A stretch of DNA of 60,000 nucleotides from Nymphaea colorata (Eukaryota > Streptophyta > Magnoliopsida > Nymphaeales > Nymphaeaceae), in contig NC_045146.1 in assembly GCF_008831285.2 (NCBI RefSeq), positions 4,786,972-4,846,971 on the forward strand, written 5' to 3'. The position numbers were made by a program, and so were the translations under genes. Within the stretch, counting starts at the first letter, position 1, and each line of letters starts with the position of its first letter. Shown in pieces: positions 44,288-56,079 of this stretch. The notes beneath the pieces were generated by a model, which saw only the letters and a list, made by a program, of their open reading frames with translations, ran no database searches and was not told where the DNA came from.

Positions 44288-46800
44288 ATGGCATTTGAGG
44301 ATCAAACATCAAAAGCTTTTAAGGAGATAAATCCAGAACTCACAGAGGCCGAATGTCCAGAGTTCATCCAAATGAGAAAGCAAGATCAACCGTCACCTCT
44401 GATTAATGATCCGATTGAGGAAATTAACATTGGCACGGAAGAGAGTCCAAAGATTTTGCAAATTGGAACAAGTCTCTCAGCAGAAGAAAGAAAAGAGTTG
44501 ATAGATTTCCTCAAAAAGCATCAAGAAGCCTTTGCGTGGACTTATGAGGACATGCCAGGACTTGATACAAAATTAGTCGAGCATCGACTACCATTGAAAC
44601 CAGAATGCAAGCCAATCAAACAAAAGTTGAGGAAACAGGAAGGCCTGGAAGACCTACTAAAGGCAGGGTTCATCCGAACAATCGACTATCCTGAATGGTT
44701 AGCAAACATTGTGGTAGTCCCAAAGAAAAATGGCAAAATTCGGCTCTGCATCGATTTCAGAGATTTGAATAAGGCTACACCAAAGGATGACTACCCACTT
44801 CCAAACATTGACTTGTTGGTAGACAGTACCGCAGGTCACGCTATGTTCTCCTTTATGGATGGATATTCTGGTTATAACCAAATTAAGTTGGCAGCTCAAG
44901 ATCAAGCCAAAACATCATTTACAACCCCATGGGGTACCTTCTGCTATACAGTAATGCCATTTGGTTTGAAGAACGCTGGGGCAACATATCAAAGGGCTAT
45001 GGCAGCTATTTTTCATGACCAAATGCATCAAATCATGGATGCATATGTAGATGATCTACTAATTAAGTCAAAAACAAGGGAGAATCACATCAACATTCTC
45101 TCTCAAGTTTTTGATAGACTCTTACAATACAAACTTAGATTGAATCCACAAAAATGTGTATTTGGTGTGGAATCCGGTAAGCTTTGGATTTATGGTCAGC
45201 CAAAAGGGAATCGAGATGGATCCTTCCAAAGCAAAGGCGATCATCGAAATGTCACCCCCAACAAATCTTAAGGAGCTACGCAGCTTGCAAGGCAGAATTC
45301 AATCAATCAGAAGGTTTATATCTAATCTCGCCATGAGATGCGAACCCTTCAACCATTTACTGCGGAAAGGAGTCAAATTTGAATGGGGGCATGAATGTCA
45401 AGCCTCATTCGAAAAGATCAAGAAGTATCTTCTTTGCCCACCAATTTAAAACCTCCAATTTAGGGGAACCTCTACTCCTTTACATCACAGTTAACGATTC
45501 AGCCTGTGGTGGATTTCTGGCTCAATATGAAGAAGGATGCCGAATAGAACATGCCATTTATTACATCAGTAAGACATTTGTGTAGTATGAAAAGAACTAC
45601 TCGCACATGGAAAAAACTTGCTTAGCCTTGGTGTGGATGTGTCAAAAATTAAGGCATTATCTATTGGCTTGTGAAGTTAAAATTTTATCCAAACTTAATC
45701 CACTCAAATATATCCTCGAACAGCCATTTCTGAATGGAAGGATAGCAAAGTGGCAGGTTTTGCTGATGCAATATGATTTGGAATATGTGTCACAAAAATC
45801 AATCAAGGGGCAAGCCATTGCAGACCAATTGGCAGATTTTCCTCTATATGAAGAAATTAGAACAAATGAGATTTCCAGATAGCAAATCCTGACAACTGAA
45901 CCAGAGCCGATTTGGCGAGATGTACTTTGATGGATCTAAGAGCACAGCTGGGGCAGGGCATTGGGATACTTTTCATTACACCAGAAAGGGAAATGATTCC
46001 TTACTCTCTCAAATGAATTTTTCCTGCACGCATAATATGGCAGGTACGAGGCCCTAATCCAAGGACTCAAAATGTTGCTCAAATTTAAAGTGCAGAGAGT
46101 TCGCATTTTTGGAGATTCTCTCTTGGCTGTCAGTCAGGTCAATGGAGATTGGCAAGTCAAAGATCAAAAATTGATCCATATCAAGAGTTAGCAGCTTCCC
46201 TCTCAAGACAGTTCGAGGAATGTCAACTCTTACATGTCAAAAGAGAATTTAACCCAAATAGCAGACGGTTTAGCCAGTTTAGGCTCTACCATTGCCTTCA
46301 AACCTGGAGAATCTATCAGATCTTTTGAAGTTGGAAGACTCGAACAACCATCTTTTGTCATACCAGAACAGGTTTGCAAGCAGAAAGTAGAGAAACACCA
46401 TGGGTATCAGAACATCAAGGATTTTCTCCAAACTGGAACACTTCCACCAGAAATGTCTCCGAAAAGAGCAAAGAGTTTTGAGACACATGTCTTCAAGATA
46501 TTTCATTCTAGCCGACATTCCTATACAGAAAGATTCAGCACAGAATATGCTAGATGTCTCGATGCAAATGAGGCACTAGAAGTCATTCAAGAAGCCCATG
46601 AAGGAATTTGTGGGGGACATGTAGGGTATCAGACCCTCGTCAAGCAGATAGTCAGAGCAGGGTACTATTGGCCACAATGCAAAGAGACTGTCACAATTTG
46701 TCAAGAAATGCATCAAATGTCAGTTGCATGCACCATCAATTCATGCTCCAGCAGCGTAACCTTCATTCGGTCAGCTCACCATGGCCATTCCCATGTGGCC
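44288..46800 (+). pseudogene. Pol of the Tat/Ogre-like element, copy 1 (broken, ends at gap)
   Basis: It reads as in copy 2 from MAFEDQTSK through the reverse transcriptase (IRLCIDFRDLNKATPKDD, YVDDLL) up to about 45180. There LLGFMVSQ is shifted by missing bases (AAGCTTTGGATTT here, AAGCTTTTGGGATTT in copy 2). From there on many one-base indels break RNase H, the second RNase H and the integrase zinc region. The copy stops inside the integrase start, at the N gap. The damage looks like sequence error rather than mutation because it is concentrated next to the gap. Confidence 0.85.
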
Positions 46801-46900
46801 NNNNNNNNNNNNNNNNNNNNNNNNNNNNNNNNNNNNNNNNNNNNNNNNNNNNNNNNNNNNNNNNNNNNNNNNNNNNNNNNNNNNNNNNNNNNNNNNNNNN
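46801..46900. other. Assembly gap (100 N)
   Basis: Exactly 100 N, a conventional scaffold-gap length of unknown true size. Sequence after it repeats the sequence starting at 35100. Confidence 0.98.
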
Positions 46901-47368
46901 AAGAGGTTATTTATCACCATTTCATGTGGCTTTCCAAGTTAGTTTTTAGAAACAAAGACATCCAGTACCTCTAAAATCATACTAACATGTCCTCCAAAGA
47001 ATTTATTGTGTACTTGTCTGATTTGTTGCTTGCATTGCCTTAAGCTACGTCAATTGTCATCTAGGATATTTTAAGCCTATGTTTCTGAAGTTACTTGCCA
47101 TTTCAGTGCTGGAAAGAGTTTTGTTGCAGAAATCCTAATGCTTTTCAAGTATTATCCACTGAAAAGATTGCACTGCTTGTCCTACGTTATGTATCAATTT
47201 GTGCTGAAAAGATATTCTATCTCTATAGAGTTAGACTATTCAGGTCTGTGACAAGGCAGTGAATAGTTTCTTACCTCTTCTTCCTCCAGGTTGAATATTT
47301 GGAATCACTCCTTTGGCCAATGAACAATCATGTTTGCAGTTTCTATGGGAGACAAGGTGGTGGAACAC

Positions 47369-50300
47369 TGTTAACACCCCAAATTTTTCCACATCAAAAT
47401 TGAAGCAATGTGAAAATTTCACAAAAGAATTGTGAAAATTTGCAATTTCAAAGCCAATTTCGAATCTAAAGAACAATTAGATTCAAATCGTGAATTTAAC
47501 CCGATACACGAATCCCAATGCAGGATTACGAGTCCAAATTCAATTGCAAATGTCATTTGAAATCCAAATCCAATTGCAAAATGCAAATTTTGACTTAGAT
47601 CCAAGAATTGGATCTAATTCAGTCTAAAATGCTACGTGGGACCCACGTGTGGGCCCCACCTAGCCCGTGTGGTCAAGAGCCCCCCAGGGGCCATGCCCCC
47701 TCCATGTCAAAAAAAAATAATAAATAAATATTTTCTCTCAAATTAATTGAAGAAAAGTCATTTTCAAGAAGAAATAAAGGAGAAACCTAGGAAAAGAGAG
47801 ACATTTATGTCTCTCTCTCTTCTTTAACCAGATCCTCCTTAAAGAAAAAAATCATTTCAAGGAAGCAATTACTAGACTGGTCAAACTCACCTAACCTACT
47901 TAATCCAAGTAGGTTTGACCCGGGTGCACTCAAATGTGGTGCCAATTCCAGCTAGGTTCGGTCACAATGGGCTCACATAGTCAAAACGTAAGTCTGTCTC
48001 ATGATCCAATTAATGGACGAAAATAGACTTTGACCGAACCAAACCCACTTTGACTAAACTCAGTCAAAGTACAATTTAGCTCAATTAAGAGCTTTCTTGA
48101 CCCAAATTTATCAAATTACCTCAAATAAAGTCAAACTACTTGCAAATGAGCTTTGACTTTGGTCAATTGGTCGAAATTGATCAATTTGGACAATTTTGCC
48201 CTTCTGCGGTCAACTTAAGATTAAAAAGCCTAAAATGGTTTATGAAAGGCAAATAAACATTTGAATTTGTCAAATGCTTGAATCAAATACCAAATTTAAA
48301 TTGAATTTCTCAAGTGAAAGTTTGATTCAGTTGAAATCCATTTTCAATCAAGTTTTGGACGAAAATACCCTTTTCGAACCAAATTTGATAAAATTTTTAA
48401 ATTTTATTAAAATTTAAATTTAATTATCATAATTCAATGGCATTTGGAGCTTAGTAACTAGGTTTTAACCTTATAAGCTCGATTTCAAACAAAAAAAAAT
48501 AAATAGTATAAAATAAGGGCAAAACCCTGTGTAAGGGCATTTTCGTCCAAAATTTTGGTCAAAATGGTCACCTAGGTCTGAACCCAAGTTGACCAAACCT
48601 AGCCCAGCCCACCTAGCTCGTGGAAATGGGCTGAGAAATGGTCAATTAGAGCCTTTAAAGTCTATTTAACTCATTTTACAAGTCCCCAAGGTCTTAAGTA
48701 AGTTCCCAAGGTGAGTTAAGAAGGTGGTTGAACCCACCTCCTCCTCTATATAAACCTCCCCTTGGCCACTAAGGGGGAGGACGAAATTTTGGAGCATTCT
48801 ATCAAATTGCTGCAGCCAAGGAGCTAGGAGGGAGAAGCCAAGGAAGAGAGAAGAGGTTCGTCCAAGCCCCCTTCCCCTTTTTCTCCCATTCTCTTCTTCA
48901 CTTTCTTCTATTCTCCCCATTGATTTTGCTAAGTTAGGGTGCTTAAGTGAACCCTTACTTAGGATTTTCGTGGTGAGAAGCCCTCTTTACCACTCCAAAT
49001 TCCAGCAAGCAAGCTATTTCTTATTCTAGCTTTGCTAAGCTTGAATCCACGGTTGGATTCTTGCTTAGGATTGCTTGGGTTAGAAAACAAGTGAAGACGA
49101 AAGACAAACATCAAGACCGACCGCAAGGTAGGTGATCTTAACTCACTTCTCTTCTACTTTAGCTTATTGTTGATTTATTTTAATTCCAACAATTCGTGGG
49201 AGGGTTTATTTTCATTTGCTTACGGCTGGGAATGATGTCCAGCTAAGGGAAACCTACGCTTCAATGTACATGTTATGCATAATGCATGCATATGTCGGTT
49301 TTCTTAAATATGAACCCAAGTATCAAATTTCGAAATGGGCCCCAAGGCCACGTCCCTTTCAAAGGAACCAACTTAATACCATTTTGAACTCCCTACCATG
49401 AGAGAATCCCACGGTGAGAAAGTGATTTTGCTACATCACGTATGATGAAAATGCCTATAAGGGATGGATACGTTTTTTATGAATGTGATCCACCCTTGCG
49501 TGGCGAAATGATGGACGAATAAGCTTGAGTATTGTTTTATTTTCTTTCTTATTCACAGTCATTTTGATTCATGTCTTTCAATTTAATTAATCAAGGGTAG
49601 TAGGGAAGATTTGAAACAAGTTCTCAATCTTCCTACATAAAAGAACCCAGCCATGAATCATCATGATTCATGAGTCATGCGGTCCCTTGATAAAATTTCA
49701 TTTTGAAAAGTAAGGTACGTATATGTATACATTGTTATATATGTACATATATGCATCTGATTTCTTGTCAAAAATTACATTCCTCCCTTAAAATCAGGTT
49801 GGAACATGTTTCCAAACCGGTCTTTAAGGAAATTGGCCATTTTTATTGATTTTTCTAGTGCAAGATTATAAATTACTTTCATTTCATTTTTACTTAATTT
49901 CAGCAAACCCATACGTAAGATGTATGTATGTTGTTGAAATCAGACCATGTTTTATAGGAATTGGTTTAAGAATATCAAAATTTACGTATTTGAAATACCA
50001 ACCATCCTAGAATCATCCAAAGGAGTTGATGATTTCATTACTACGAAATCTGGAATTTGAATAGATTTGAAAAACTCATTGTTTCTATCTAAGAAACAAG
50101 TCCTTATTGGAATCAATGTCCACAATTTTCAGCTATTTAAATCAACACAAGGTCTGATTTTTAGCTATTTTGAGACAAAAGTGGACGTCATCCATGTCTC
50201 CCATCCGTTTCAAAGATTGAACTTGACATCATTTATATATTTTCATCATTTTGATAATTTTATGTCAAGCCTCAAGCTTATGGACTACATCTCTAATTCA

Positions 50301-51187
50301 TGTGCTTAATCATATAATGAGCACATATAGAGAAAGTCCTACATTTTAATCAATCTTCATGTATAGATTGTATGACGTGCAATACGGACTTTGAGAGATT
50401 ATGAGGGAGTGAAGAATGTATGTTTCATATGAATGAATCTTGATGGATTATGAGAGAGAGAAGAATGAATGTTCCATATAGTTTCCATTCTCGTTTCATG
50501 CATTCACTTTCACTCAAAATCAATGGCACCACATGCACATTCTCAAGAAATTAAGTGATTCAAATTTAAGTTGCAAAAAGTGACCAAGTCATATTGCAAT
50601 GAGAATTTGTAAACTTCACTTAACTTCAAAAGAAAACACAAGCAATGCATTCATAATCTTTTGGCCAAAGTGCATTTGAAAAACAACATGTTTTCTAACA
50701 ATTTGGAACCTATGTTCTTTCAAAAGAATGAATTCTACAAATCACATGATTTGACAAAAGAAGAGTTCAAAATCAATTTTTATCATAAGATGATCATCAT
50801 CATCTAGAGTTCACAACAAAGAACTCAATTCCAAATCTTCAAAAATCCTCAAGAATTATGTGTTTCAAATAACACCAAAACAAAGGATTTTAAACCAACT
50901 TGAAAACCCCCAATATTCAAATTCATTTATTCAAAAAAATGAATTTCGGTTCTTGAATCCAAAACCTCAATGCATAAGCATATAGGACTTACATCAATAA
51001 CTCGTATATGATCCAAATGATCTTTAGTCCTTGGTCTAATTACCCCTGTTAAAGGCGGCAGGAACGGTTGGACCTCGTACCGACGAGCGGATCCCTTTCT
51101 CTTGAAAATTTTCTCAAAACCCCAATTTTAAAAGAATTTTGCTGACTCGCATTTCGACCTTCTTGAAAAAGGAGTGGGGTGCGAACA
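47369..51187 (+). repeat. 5' LTR of the Tat/Ogre-like element, copy 2
   Basis: Same boundaries as in copy 1 (TGTTAACACCCC to GCGAACA), about 3.82 kb. It is 8 bp shorter through one- to two-base indels, mostly in C, A and T runs. The TATA box is at 48747-48754. The 3' LTR lies beyond the window. Confidence 0.75.
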
Positions 51188-51189
51188 GA

Positions 51190-51207
51190 TGGCACACCCG
51201 GTGGGAC
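51190..51207 (+). other. Primer-binding site, copy 2
   Basis: TGGCACACCCGGTGGGAC, identical to copy 1, two bases after the LTR end. Confidence 0.65.
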
Positions 51208-51956
51208 CCGTCATTGTTTGTCTAAAGACTTATTTGGATCATATATGAGTTATTTTCACCAATGTCGGACATCAATTGCACAAAAAAAAAAAAAAAAAAA
51301 TTAAACTCACAAAAATGCATACCGACATCATGTAGTGTACATTGAGGAGATTTCATGAACCTCATTCATTTCAATTTATCCTACCCCTCCTCAATTTAAG
51401 GATTGTATGCAGCCCATGTATGCTCTCAAAATTTCAAATCTATCTCTTAGGAATGTATGCAATAGAGCCATCTATTTTGCATCTTCTCATGAATTTTGAA
51501 AAACAAATCCTTACCTATATCATATCCCGGTCATCATGTTGCCGGGCTATTTCTAGGACATTAGTCCAAGATATAGCCTTACAACTGGACCACCCAATTG
51601 GACTGAGAAGTCCCCCCATTAGTACCGAAACGGACAATAGTCCCGGTATATCGATGGGTGAACAAGGAGAAATGGAGAGCCCAAATCTAGAAAACCCTTG
51701 GAGGAGTCAATGCTAGTACTATAAATTAGAATCATTTACCCATTTATTTTCCATAGGTTCCAAGACCAATTTTCAAAATAATGCATATAGGCAAGAGTCC
51801 TAGGAATTGCATTATCAATTTTTCATTAACTGCTTGTTTGGACGCATGTGATGTTTTACTTTGCCCCTAAGTCCATGTCCAAACCCAATGTCAAAACTCT
51901 TCTCGAGTCTCTATTGGGTCAATTCATGTCAAAGTCTAATACCTTCTCTTGTCTAG

Positions 51957-53167
51957 ATGGACTCAGAAAGTATCTTCCCATATGACCACATCCTATTCGG
52001 GTCATGTCAAGGCCGATCCGGACTTCGCATCATCCCAAGTGGAGTCTACCTACCTCAGTGGTATCTTTCATGGTACCCAACTTTTCGGTGTATGTTCCCG
52101 GATCACTTAGAGGATTGCGGTCTTGAAGAAGCAGTCAGTCTTGCCATACAGCCTATCAATGGCAATCTAATCCATGCAATTGCTGAAAGATGGAACCCAA
52201 GGACCAACACATTCTGGTTTCCATGGGGTGAAATGACAATCACTCTTGATGAGTTCTCCAACATTATGGGTTTGCCAGAACCAAAAGGTGACCCAAGAGG
52301 TCCAATTGAAGACCAGTTCCTTGTAAACCAAGGTCAAGTCAAAACTCTAGAAGTGATTCGTAAACTCACAGGGAAAAGGAGTTGGCATTTTCTAGAGAAA
52401 GATGGACATCAATATCTTCAACTACAAGAGCTTGGTGAAACATACTCCTAATTTGTCAACCCTGCGTCACTATCTAGAACTGTTGCAGACAAGTACAAAA
52501 ACTCCATAGTGACTTGTACCGTGGGTCTTATCTTCTTCAATAATGAAGAACACATAACGGATTTCCACATAGCTCGCCTCTTCAGAAAATGGGGGCATGT
52601 CCAAGTCCGTCACATTTCCATAGCAATGGCAGCCTTGGCATTCCTTTACAGAGGGTTGGCCAAATTTTCAATTGGAGATGCAGACTCGATAGAAGGATGT
52701 GTCTTTGCACTGCAAGCATGGTTCTACAAACATGTGGGCCACAATCATGTCATTTTCAAAACACAGACGGTCAGTTATCTAGTATGGAGCACTACCGCAG
52801 AAAGATGGAGGAAGTTGATGACTCCACCATCATTTGGGACTTCTTTGATCGAGAGGTCATCAAGTCAAGATACACTTACAACCCAGTCAGAGGAAGTCTT
52901 CTATTGGGACCGTTTTTCATAATTGAATATCATCCGGAGCATTGCCTCAGGCAATTCTCACTGCGTCAGAGGAAGGCATATCCAATTGAGTCGGAAGGAG
53001 CCATTGTAGAGTGTGAACTAGACACTGAAGAGTGGTCCGGGATATACACCTATGCCCAGCAACGTTGGGAATCATTTGCTCACTTGTATCTTGTCCTTGG
53101 TCCAGGAATGGGTCCCGAATATGTAAAATGGTGGGATGAAGTTCGCCCATCTATCCTTCTGTCCTAG
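51957..53167 (+). pseudogene. ORF1 with plant-mobile-domain-like protein, copy 2 (stop plus frameshift)
   Basis: Same as copy 1 with the same TAA (52449-52451). In addition the run GTGGGGCC of copy 1 is GTGGGCC here (about 52737), which shifts the frame after LQAWFYKHVG. The rest continues in another frame (PQSCHFQNTDGQLSS to the end ILLS). Since the base sits in a G run and the rest is open, it may be a sequencing error. Domain content is as described for copy 1: the GEMT and MGLP motifs in the first half and the A-x-LYR and LQ-x-W motifs in the second. Confidence 0.75.
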
Positions 53168-53350
53168 ATTGTCATGTCTAATTCATTGTCATTAAGCCAA
53201 AATTTGTCAAGTTTTGTCAAGTTATGTTAAACTTTGTCAAGTTTTGTCATTCTCATCTTTCTTTTAATATGTAATCAAAATTTGTCACCTCTCATCAATT
53301 CACATCCTAACATTTTCAATTTTTCTTCTTGCAAGGTGAACATCCGCTTT

Positions 53351-55921
53351 ATGGTTGAAACCAGAAGCCAAAGCAGGAGAAGGAGTGAAATGGAGCTTGA
53401 TCAACCTTTTATAGGAGACAGGGGAGAAGAATCCTCCTCAGAAACACCTCCCAAGCTGGAAATAAATGACCCAGAATTTGAGGAATACAGAAGATTTCGG
53501 AAATACATGATCATGTTCAATGAAGAACAAGCGCAGGCAGAAAAAGCCAAAAAGAAAGGGAAGAAAACAAGAAAGTACTCATCAAGCAGTTCAGACTCTT
53601 CTGAAGACGCTACAACAGAATCTAGTAGTGAGGAAGAACCGAAAACTCCCAAGAAAAAGAAGAAGGGAGAATCCTGGAAAACAAAAATCCAGGAAGTTGA
53701 AAAAAAGTTAAATGCAGTACAACTTAAAGGCAAGAACAAGAGGAATTTCACTTGCGAAGATTTCTACGAAAGCTTCGAAAATGACAAACACATAAAAAAC
53801 TTGCCCAACAAATTTATCAAATTTGATGGCCATGGAGACCCAAAGGCACATTTGGCCATGTTCTTTGCTGAATGCTACAAATTCCGCCACAATCATAGGG
53901 CCCTCTTTCGATGTTTCCCTAGAAGCCTAGAAGGAATTGCAGCACAATGGTATCGGGAACACATCAACCCAGTGGAATTGAAAAATTTTGACATGTTAAT
54001 CAACCTTTTCATCGAAAGGTTCATTCAAAACGTTGAAACTGCACCAACGATCACCACATTATGCTATCTAAAACAGAGGCCAGGTGAAAAGGTGAGAGAT
54101 TTTATTCAGAGGTGGAGGTCTTCTTGCAACAAGATGAGAGACCCAATCTCTCAATCCCATGCACTGGGATTGATCGTAAACAATTTGACACAACCATTAA
54201 GGAGCCTCATTTCCAATGCTCCAATCAAGTCTTTCATCGATCTCACTGAGAGGGCAGAATGCATTGAAGCAGGAATTGAGAATGGAGCTTTTGATGCTGT
54301 CATCCCGGTAAAAGTAAGGGAAGATACAAAAAAGAATAGCAGAAGTCAGAATGCTCCAGCCAACATCGTGGCCAACGCTGCAGCCTTCAAGAAAGAAAAG
54401 TCCGAATATCCTAAGAATAAAGGGGTAATGGACAAAGCTAGTGGCAGTAGTAGTGGCACCAAAAACAAACATCCTGGATGGGGGTACGATAGAAAATTTA
54501 CCCCATTACAACAAAGTTATGAAGAGGTCATGCATATGCTAATCGAAAGAGGTACTCTGTTTCTCCCAAAAGTCTCCAACCCCCCACCAATGATGGGGAA
54601 AAACAAAGAGCAATTCTGCAAATTTCATCGCGCTCCAGGACATGATACAGAAGACTGCCTTGTACTTAAAAATATTGTGCAAGATGCAGTTGACAAAGAA
54701 ATAATCAAAGAGGTCAGTGAACAGCCGGACATTCTCAAGAATCCTTTTCCTAAACATGGCAAAGGAATAGTTTCGATGGTCAGATTTTCAACAGGTCGTC
54801 AAATTATGGTGACAAACAAAAGGGATACAGCGTCCCTGGATTTCTTTGGATTGCTTTTCAAACATGATAAAGGATCCATCAATGCACAAACCGGACTGGT
54901 TAAACAAGACCATCTGACAGAGATTGATCAGAAGTCACAAGTGTGCGACCCTGAACCATTGGAATCCATTTTCAATGAATTGGACCCCTTACCTGAAGTC
55001 AAGAAGGGAGGGTTTAGCCCTAACAGGGGGAATGAATGGGCTTTTGAATTATGTGAAAATAGTCCGATCATATTCTCTGATAAAGATCTACCAACTGGAG
55101 GTGCATCGCACAATGACGCCTTGCACATAGTGATAGAGACAAGGGGCACCAGAGTCTCCCACGTTTTAATTGATGGTGGAGCAAGCCTGAACATCTGTCC
55201 ACAACAAACAGCTCGTGAGTTGGGCATAAGACAGGCTGACTATACTCCATCCAAAATTTTCATCCATGGATATGACGGGACAGGACAACCATGCCTAGGA
55301 TGCATATGTCTGGATTTGAATATTTCTGAGACGTATCATCGGGTTTTATTTCATGTGGTGGATATAGAACCCTCCTTCAACTTGTTGCTTGGCAGGCCAT
55401 GGATCCATGCTACCAATGCAGTTCCCTCCACTCTACATCAGTGTGTCAAATGGACTTACAACGGGAATTCTATAACCATCTATGCAGAGGATAGGGAAAG
55501 TCGGCTTGTACACCCAATGATTCCGGTACCAACATATACAATTGAGGTACCCAGTATTCGAGTCTGCAAAGAAGAAGAAATATCTCAAAGTCTTAGCAGG
55601 TTGGCCATTCAGAAACCAAAGAAACAGGTATGGGTGAAAAGGGGTACCAAACTTGAAACAAGTTACAAAAGTCATCCGTTGTTCAAGAAATTCTGCCAGA
55701 ATGAGAAAGGATTGGATTTACTCATACGCCATGACTACCAGCCATTTACTGGCCTTGGCAAACATGAAAATGGAATCTTGGAACCAGTTACCTTGACAGG
55801 ACAACGAGGCACTCAAGCCTTGGGGTGCCAAAGCTATGAAAAAGTGGATGTTGAGGAAGAATTCAAGCCAGTACCTTTCGTCAAGAGCAATACCATAGGC
55901 GGATGTTCACCATCAATTTGA
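53351..55921 (+). CDS. Gag-protease polyprotein of the Tat/Ogre-like element, copy 2
   Basis: 856 residues, the same domain order as copy 1: gag, zinc-knuckle-like CKFHRAPGHDTEDC, aspartic protease DGGASLN, G-patch-like tail. No stop or shift. The preceding spacer ends TTTTTCTTCTTGCAAG, a splice-acceptor-like signal. The G-patch tail, an RNA-binding motif of cellular splicing proteins, also occurs in some retroviral and retrotransposon proteases. The long open frame in an otherwise damaged element suggests a fairly recent insertion. Confidence 0.92.
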   Translation: MVETRSQSRRRSEMELDQPFIGDRGEESSSETPPKLEINDPEFEEYRRFRKYMIMFNEEQAQAEKAKKKGKKTRKYSSSSSDSSEDATTESSSEEEPKTPKKKKKGESWKTKIQEVEKKLNAVQLKGKNKRNFTCEDFYESFENDKHIKNLPNKFIKFDGHGDPKAHLAMFFAECYKFRHNHRALFRCFPRSLEGIAAQWYREHINPVELKNFDMLINLFIERFIQNVETAPTITTLCYLKQRPGEKVRDFIQRWRSSCNKMRDPISQSHALGLIVNNLTQPLRSLISNAPIKSFIDLTERAECIEAGIENGAFDAVIPVKVREDTKKNSRSQNAPANIVANAAAFKKEKSEYPKNKGVMDKASGSSSGTKNKHPGWGYDRKFTPLQQSYEEVMHMLIERGTLFLPKVSNPPPMMGKNKEQFCKFHRAPGHDTEDCLVLKNIVQDAVDKEIIKEVSEQPDILKNPFPKHGKGIVSMVRFSTGRQIMVTNKRDTASLDFFGLLFKHDKGSINAQTGLVKQDHLTEIDQKSQVCDPEPLESIFNELDPLPEVKKGGFSPNRGNEWAFELCENSPIIFSDKDLPTGGASHNDALHIVIETRGTRVSHVLIDGGASLNICPQQTARELGIRQADYTPSKIFIHGYDGTGQPCLGCICLDLNISETYHRVLFHVVDIEPSFNLLLGRPWIHATNAVPSTLHQCVKWTYNGNSITIYAEDRESRLVHPMIPVPTYTIEVPSIRVCKEEEISQSLSRLAIQKPKKQVWVKRGTKLETSYKSHPLFKKFCQNEKGLDLLIRHDYQPFTGLGKHENGILEPVTLTGQRGTQALGCQSYEKVDVEEEFKPVPFVKSNTIGGCSPSI

Positions 55922-56079
55922 ATCAACAAATCCGCCATCATTTTGTCATTTTGTCGTCATTGTACTCAAATAGACCAAGTGTCTTCATTTTGTAATACCT
56001 TCAAAAATACAATGACAAATGCAAATTACTTCCATATACAATGTCTCAAATTTCATCTAACTTCTTTACAATCTTTAGG

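Larger units (their letters stand above)
35100..46800 (+). repeat. First copy of an 11.7-kb block, probably a duplicate contig end
   Basis: The block matches 46901 to about 58603 almost base for base at an offset near 11800. It includes 468 bp outside the LTR (35100-35567). Differences up to about 45170 are rare and mostly one-base indels in homopolymers. From about 45180 to 46800 this copy carries an indel every few tens of bases, then stops at the N gap. Confidence 0.9.
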
